Positions 8,269 to 10,581 of a stretch of DNA of 10,581 bases are shown here, one piece after another. Origin of the DNA: an uncultured Flavobacteriales bacterium (GTDB lineage: Bacteria > Bacteroidota > Bacteroidia > Flavobacteriales > Flavobacteriaceae); NCBI GenBank assembly GCA_913009535.1, contig CAJVXR010000052.1, positions 1 to 10,581 on the forward strand. Reading direction: 5' to 3'. Under the pieces are notes generated by a model. The model saw nothing but the letters and a program-made list of their open reading frames with translations. It ran no database searches and was not told the origin of the DNA. Numbering within the stretch: the stretch's first letter is position 1; each line of letters begins with the position of its first letter. The translations under genes were made by a program, and so were the position numbers.

Positions 8269-9570
8269 TTAATAACAATCCATTTTAATTTGCTCCATAT
8301 TTTCATATTCGCTGAGCGGGGTTTTTAATTTATCACTAGAGATTTCAGCTAAAATATCAATAACTTCTCTTTGCATATTAACAGAACCACATATCATTAT
8401 TACTCCCTCATTTTTTAAGCTCTCGGCAATTAATTTCTCATTTTTTATAATTAAATCTTGAACATATTCTGAGTTTGATTGCTTTGAATAAGCTAGATGT
8501 ACTTCCTTTAACTTATTATTCTTTAAATTTTCTTCAATTAGATCATTATATATTTTAAAAGATTCTTCTGTCCTACCACCCCAAAACAAATGAATATCAA
8601 TCATTTTTTTATTTTCACCAATTAGCCCTAAGAAAGGAGCTATCCCTGTTCCGTTAGCAATTAATATGAGTTTTTTTGCATATGTTGGAAAGTTAAAGTC
8701 AAAGTTCTTTTTTATAGATCCCTTTATTACATCATTAACTTTTAGACTATCTAGATAGTTAGATCCAATCCCATTTTCGTGAACTTTTATACTTAAAACA
8801 ACATTTTTATTAACCTTCCCAATTGAATATAATCTTTCCTCTTGCTCGTCTAGCTTAACAGCAAATAAGTCTCCGGATTTAAATCTAACTCTTTGTTTTT
8901 CTGCTTTTAAAACCAGCATAAATGTATTATCAACATTAGACTTAGTTTTTGATTCTATTATGAAATTCTTGTTTTTCTTTATTGTGATTCTTTTTTTTGT
9001 TTTAACTTTTAGAAACAAATTATTTTTTAAGCTCCACAAGTTTACCCAATCTTTAAATGCCTCCATTGATTGTGAATTTATCTTATATAGATCTAAATAT
9101 TTAGAGAAAGATCTATTTTTGTCAAGCATATTTTCTACATCAATAGCGAACTGACAATAATCTGGGTAAGCTAGTGAACCAAATCCAAGTACTGAGAAAT
9201 TTAAATTATTTTTAGGGCTTATTTTTTTTATTAAATTCTCAAAATTATTTGCATTGCTAGGAGCTTCTCCAGCACCATACGTAGCTGTAAATACTATTAA
9301 TTGCTTTGCCTTTTCATACGTTGAATAAGTATTGAGGGTTGAAAGAAACACTTTTTTGTTTATCGAAGTTAAGGCTTCTTTAAATAATGAAGCAAATCCA
9401 ATTGTAGAGCTAGTTTCAGAGCCCAAAAGTATTATGAATTCACTTTCATCTTTTGTGTATTGATTTTCAAAAACATCTGTTTTTTTATCATTACTCTTTT
9501 TTGAATTATACTTATATATAAAAATTATAAGAACAATTATTATAGTAAATAGAATGGATAATTCTATCAT
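8269..9570 (-). CDS. Membrane-anchored diflavin reductase (flavodoxin + FAD/NADPH reductase domains)
   Basis: This 433-residue protein resembles the CysJ / cytochrome P450 reductase family. One N-terminal transmembrane helix (about 4-20) is followed by a Lys-rich stretch that should keep the rest in the cytoplasm. The flavodoxin domain (about 44-180) shows FMN loops GSETSSTIG (50-58), TATYGAGEAPSN (95-106) and GFGSLAYPDYCQF (129-141). The reductase domain (about 195-433) shows FAD motif RLYSIG (246-251), GIGSNYL (267-273), NADPH motifs ANGTGIAPF (305-313), FWGGRTEES (329-337), YVQD and CGS (394-396), and a C-terminal Tyr433 in the place of the FAD-shielding aromatic residue (CysJ ends DVY). 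It is shorter than CysJ (about 600) because the connecting domain is reduced. It should carry electrons from NADPH through FAD and FMN to an unknown acceptor, possibly a ferric chelate or haem. It overlaps the upstream gene by ATGA, so translation is probably coupled. Confidence 0.92.
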   Translation of the reverse strand: MIELSILFTIIIVLIIFIYKYNSKKSNDKKTDVFENQYTKDESEFIILLGSETSSTIGFASLFKEALTSINKKVFLSTLNTYSTYEKAKQLIVFTATYGAGEAPSNANNFENLIKKISPKNNLNFSVLGFGSLAYPDYCQFAIDVENMLDKNRSFSKYLDLYKINSQSMEAFKDWVNLWSLKNNLFLKVKTKKRITIKKNKNFIIESKTKSNVDNTFMLVLKAEKQRVRFKSGDLFAVKLDEQEERLYSIGKVNKNVVLSIKVHENGIGSNYLDSLKVNDVIKGSIKKNFDFNFPTYAKKLILIANGTGIAPFLGLIGENKKMIDIHLFWGGRTEESFKIYNDLIEENLKNNKLKEVHLAYSKQSNSEYVQDLIIKNEKLIAESLKNEGVIMICGSVNMQREVIDILAEISSDKLKTPLSEYENMEQIKMDCY

Positions 9571-10478
9571 TCATTTAAATTTATAAAGGATTCAATTGTT
9601 TTATTTATAGTTTCTTCATTGATCATTGCATCATCGAATAAATAACTGTATAAAGGCTTTGAATCAACCAGTGAATGCAGTTTTAAGTCTGTTTTTTTAG
9701 AATATATCTCATTCCATTTATCTCTAACTATTTTCCACTTTGAGTAATTTTGTGTCCACCAATCTGCAGCAGCTTTACACCTGCTATCATCTACTCTTTT
9801 ATAATAATTGAAGCCTTTTTCTTTAGCGATTAAAATATCTTTTTTGTCTTTTGATCTAATTATTTTACTATTATCTTGATCATGTATCCATCCTTCATTT
9901 ATAATTTCATGTCTATTTCCTCTAACAGTGATATTGTAGTCACTTCTTTTACTATACTCTCTTCTAGGTAGAGGTGCATCTGTACTATTTTCCCAATAGC
10001 TTTTACCATCCACATGTACCCAAGTGGCAGACCCCTCGTATCTTGGACTATCATCAACTTGATATACCTTTTGTGTCCACTGATTTTTTACTTTTCCTTT
10101 AGATTTTGTCTTATAGTTCCAGCTATTATTTCCATTGTACATATAGAACTCTTGATTCTCAAAAATCCAATCTTGTTTCCAGTGCTTCATCACGTAAGGT
10201 GAAGATTCAGGGCCCACAAGTAAAATATGTTGAATAGATATTTTGTTATTTTCATCATCTACCAATTGAGCCCACTCTAAGCCTCCTGCTTTGTAATTAT
10301 TAGAAGGTACATAAGTACTATCTTTGGAAAATTTAAAAGTTTCTGCAAAATTAAATTCCACTTCAAAGCATCCACACATTTTTTTAATAGCATTTCTGTC
10401 TTGTGCTTTTTTATTTTGTGCATATATCGATAGGCTAAAAGCCATTACCATAATTGTAATTATTATATTTTTATTCAT
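9567..10478 (-). CDS. Exported DUF6607 family protein
   Basis: This is the first gene of the three-gene operon. The 303-residue product has a Sec signal peptide (MNKNIIITIMVMAFSLSIYA, cleaved before QNKK). The mature part opens with MCGCFEVEFNFAETF (Cys35, Cys37), continues with HW-QDWIFEN (99-108), then a long block rich in Trp, Tyr and charged residues (WTQKVYQVDDSPRYEGSATW from 134, the WENSTDAPLPRREYSKRSDYN region from 162, GNRHEIINEGW from 187), and ends with a DDSRC...ADWWTQ helix (Cys234). These blocks match my recollection of DUF6607, a periplasmic family of unknown function. There are many conserved His and Trp residues (His84, 99, 155, 190, 199), which would suit metal or haem binding, but this is speculative. 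The stop overlaps the reductase start by ATGA. A Fur-like palindrome lies upstream. Confidence 0.87.
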   Translation of the reverse strand: MNKNIIITIMVMAFSLSIYAQNKKAQDRNAIKKMCGCFEVEFNFAETFKFSKDSTYVPSNNYKAGGLEWAQLVDDENNKISIQHILLVGPESSPYVMKHWKQDWIFENQEFYMYNGNNSWNYKTKSKGKVKNQWTQKVYQVDDSPRYEGSATWVHVDGKSYWENSTDAPLPRREYSKRSDYNITVRGNRHEIINEGWIHDQDNSKIIRSKDKKDILIAKEKGFNYYKRVDDSRCKAAADWWTQNYSKWKIVRDKWNEIYSKKTDLKLHSLVDSKPLYSYLFDDAMINEETINKTIESFINLNE

Positions 10479-10519
10479 TTTATTATTAATTAAAAATTAT
10501 ATATTTTTTTTTAAATTTA

Positions 10520-10538
10520 ATTAAGAATGATTCTAAAT
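10520..10538 (-). promoter_or_regulatory. Putative Fur box upstream of the DUF6607-reductase operon
   Basis: ATTAAGAAT-G-ATTCTAAAT is a 9-1-9 palindrome with a single mismatched pair, and its core AGAATGATTCT is perfect. Well-known Fur sites have the form GAGAATGATTCTC or GATAATGATAATCATTATC, and this sequence matches the first closely in the core. It ends 41 bases upstream of the ATG of the first operon gene, where an operator is expected. A TTG on the minus strand at 10553-10551 could be a -33 element, which would place the palindrome over the -7 region. No clear TAnnTTTG is visible. The site suggests repression in iron-replete cells. Confidence 0.5.
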
Positions 10539-10581
10539 AAAAATTTTTATCAATATTTTTTTATTAAATTTTAACTTTTAT

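Noticed and set aside
8262..8306. Upstream ATG extending the DUF6686-like gene by 15 residues
   Set aside because: It would overlap the reductase gene by 38 bases. The ATG at 8261 sits 7 bases after the reductase stop and gives the expected family start.

Overview
The window looks like a chromosomal segment from a member of the Bacteroidota, most likely a marine or environmental Flavobacteriaceae. The evidence is the strongly AT-rich DNA, the A-rich leaders without Shine-Dalgarno sites, two secreted proteins with type IX secretion (T9SS) C-terminal sorting domains of the YPNP...GIYFV type, a tRNA without an encoded CCA end, and several proteins that resemble families found mainly in this phylum (DUF6607, DUF6686, the WHDR methyltransferase family, an exported DinB-like protein). 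No insertion sequence, phage gene, CRISPR array or other mobile element is visible. Nearly all protein calls come from recognising motifs by eye, with no database search.

Layout, left to right. The first 68 bases are probably the 3' end of an upstream gene, possibly a LysR-type regulator. A full-length katG (202-2409) follows, preceded by an AT-rich palindromic promoter region. Next is a T9SS cargo protein with two tandem beta-sandwich, carbohydrate-binding-like domains (2593-3879). It converges on a steroid 5-alpha-reductase-like membrane enzyme on the minus strand (3888-4631). Divergent from that enzyme are a 45-codon small ORF (4700-4837) and a T9SS-secreted CE1/LpqC-type esterase (4859-6385). 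The esterase converges on a SAM-dependent methyltransferase (6388-7005, minus), and an AT hairpin sits across the two stop codons. A tRNA-Arg(CCU) (7080-7151) and an exported DinB-like protein (7243-7818) follow.

The right third (10478 down to 7917, minus strand) is a compact three-gene operon. It holds an exported DUF6607-type protein, then a single-span membrane-anchored diflavin reductase (flavodoxin plus ferredoxin-NADP reductase modules) overlapping it by ATGA, then a small Cys-containing DUF6686-like protein 7 bases downstream. A 9-1-9 palindrome that closely resembles a Fur box lies 41 bases upstream of the first start codon. The simplest reading is an iron-regulated operon that supplies electrons for an iron-acquisition step. 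This is the most interesting system in the window, and the functional link is inference.

The other genes look like independent housekeeping or accessory units: peroxide defence (katG), extracellular polymer handling (the two T9SS proteins), lipid or steroid reduction, and small-molecule or protein methylation.
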